Assembly: GCA_030597865.1 (NCBI GenBank) | Contig: JAUVQZ010000189.1 | Span: 1 to 5,600, forward strand | Source of the DNA: Pseudomonadota bacterium | Lineage (GTDB): Bacteria > Desulfobacterota > Desulfobulbia > Desulfobulbales > SURF-16 | DNA: 5,600 bases | Direction: 5' to 3' | Notes under the pieces: generated by a model | The model's database searches: none | What the model was told of the DNA's origin: nothing | Seen by the model: only the letters and a program-made list of their open reading frames with translations | In this document: piece after piece, positions 5,213-5,600 of the stretch | How positions within the stretch are numbered: position 1 is the stretch's first letter | Layout: every line of letters starts with the position of its first letter | Program-made: the position numbers and the translations under genes

Positions 5213-5600
5213 CTAGGCCGTGCGGCCAAACATTGCCTTCAAGGGTCTCCACCAGATACCGCTCAATACCCAGGAGTAGATATAGGTACCGAAGAGGATC
5301 AGAACCAGGGTCTTGGTTATATCCGCACTATCACCCTGTAGCGAGAATCCCGGCACATAGCCAAAGAGAAAGGGGGCAAGATAGAGGAATTTTGCAAATT
5401 TAAAGGCGTGAAAGGCGGTCCTCCACATATTTGCCTTGGCAATGGTGGCCCCGGCAAAGGCGGCGATACAGACCGGCGGCGTGATGTTTGAATCCTGGGA
5501 GAGCCAGTAAACAATCATATGGGCGGCCAGGGGATTGACCCCTAAATGGGTCAGGGCTGGCACTGCCACCACAGCGGTGATCAGATAGGCGGCCGTCACC
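5213..5600 (-). CDS. TRAP transporter fused permease (TAXI-type, DctM-like), C-terminal part, truncated by window edge
   Basis: The frame runs on the minus strand from the right edge to a TAG at 5213-5215, giving 128 visible C-terminal residues; the start lies beyond base 5600. The first residues (TAAYLITAVVAVPALTHLGV) form a hydrophobic segment, followed by the family-typical NPLAAHMIVYWLSQDSNITPP region and the PPVCIAAFAGATIAKANMWR stretch. Two further hydrophobic segments follow (FAKFLYLAPFLFGYVPGF and TLVLILFGTYIYSWVL). The loop SxITPPV..AA.A.A.IA.A..WRT is typical of the large membrane subunit of TRAP carriers, especially the fused 4TM/12TM proteins paired with a TAXI solute receptor. 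Such carriers import organic anions using an ion gradient at the inner membrane. The substrate and the partner receptor cannot be seen. The gene converges with the darP-PPC pair. Confidence 0.9.
   Translation of the reverse strand, partial: VTAAYLITAVVAVPALTHLGVNPLAAHMIVYWLSQDSNITPPVCIAAFAGATIAKANMWRTAFHAFKFAKFLYLAPFLFGYVPGFSLQGDSADITKTLVLILFGTYIYSWVLSGIWWRPLKAMFGRTA

Noticed and set aside
5099..5341. Plus-strand 80-codon frame with GTG start and a hydrophobic, signal-peptide-like N-terminus.
   Set aside because: Its second half is antisense to the well-supported TRAP permease gene, it has no recognisable domain, it lacks a clear ribosome-binding site, and its first part lies in repeat-rich intergenic DNA.

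Overview
The window comes from a Gram-negative bacterium. A Desulfobacterota-like (sulfate-reducer type) genome fits best. The reasons are the PAS-style hybrid sensor kinase, the TAXI-type fused TRAP permease, the canonical iron-type alcohol dehydrogenase, a DarP (YjgA) ribosome factor, and intergenic palindromes of the kind common in such genomes. This taxonomic guess rests on family recognition only; no rRNA or marker gene is present.

Layout: (1) 1-885, plus strand: the C-terminal 294 residues of a hybrid histidine kinase (ATPase domain plus receiver domain); its start lies outside the window. (2) 886-1101: a convergent intergenic gap with a few weak hairpins. (3) 1102-3699, minus strand: two genes transcribed right to left. 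First comes an iron-containing alcohol dehydrogenase (3699 to 2527), then a DegT/DnrJ/EryC1/StrS-family PLP aminotransferase (2304 to 1102) that closely resembles KdnA, the 8-amino-Kdo transaminase. A ~159-bp imperfect palindromic element (2358-2516) sits between them. (4) 3700-3885: a divergent intergenic region. (5) 3886-4878, plus strand: a coupled pair, darP (ribosome maturation) and a PPC/DUF296-domain protein, separated by 3 bp. (6) 4879-5212: a 334-bp gap with a weak terminator-like hairpin and three copies of a 19-bp palindromic repeat unit. (7) 5213-5600, minus strand: the C-terminal end of a TRAP transporter fused permease, running off the right edge.

The most interesting functional idea is the alcohol dehydrogenase / KdnA-like pair. 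In Shewanella, KdnB (a member of the iron-ADH superfamily) oxidises the C8 hydroxyl of Kdo and KdnA transaminates the aldehyde, giving the 8-amino-Kdo of the lipopolysaccharide inner core. The aminotransferase here fits that role well. The dehydrogenase is a generic iron-ADH rather than an obvious KdnB, so the pathway assignment is a hypothesis. The most interesting non-coding structure is the 159-bp palindrome. I found no CRISPR array, tRNA, rRNA, transposase or phage gene.
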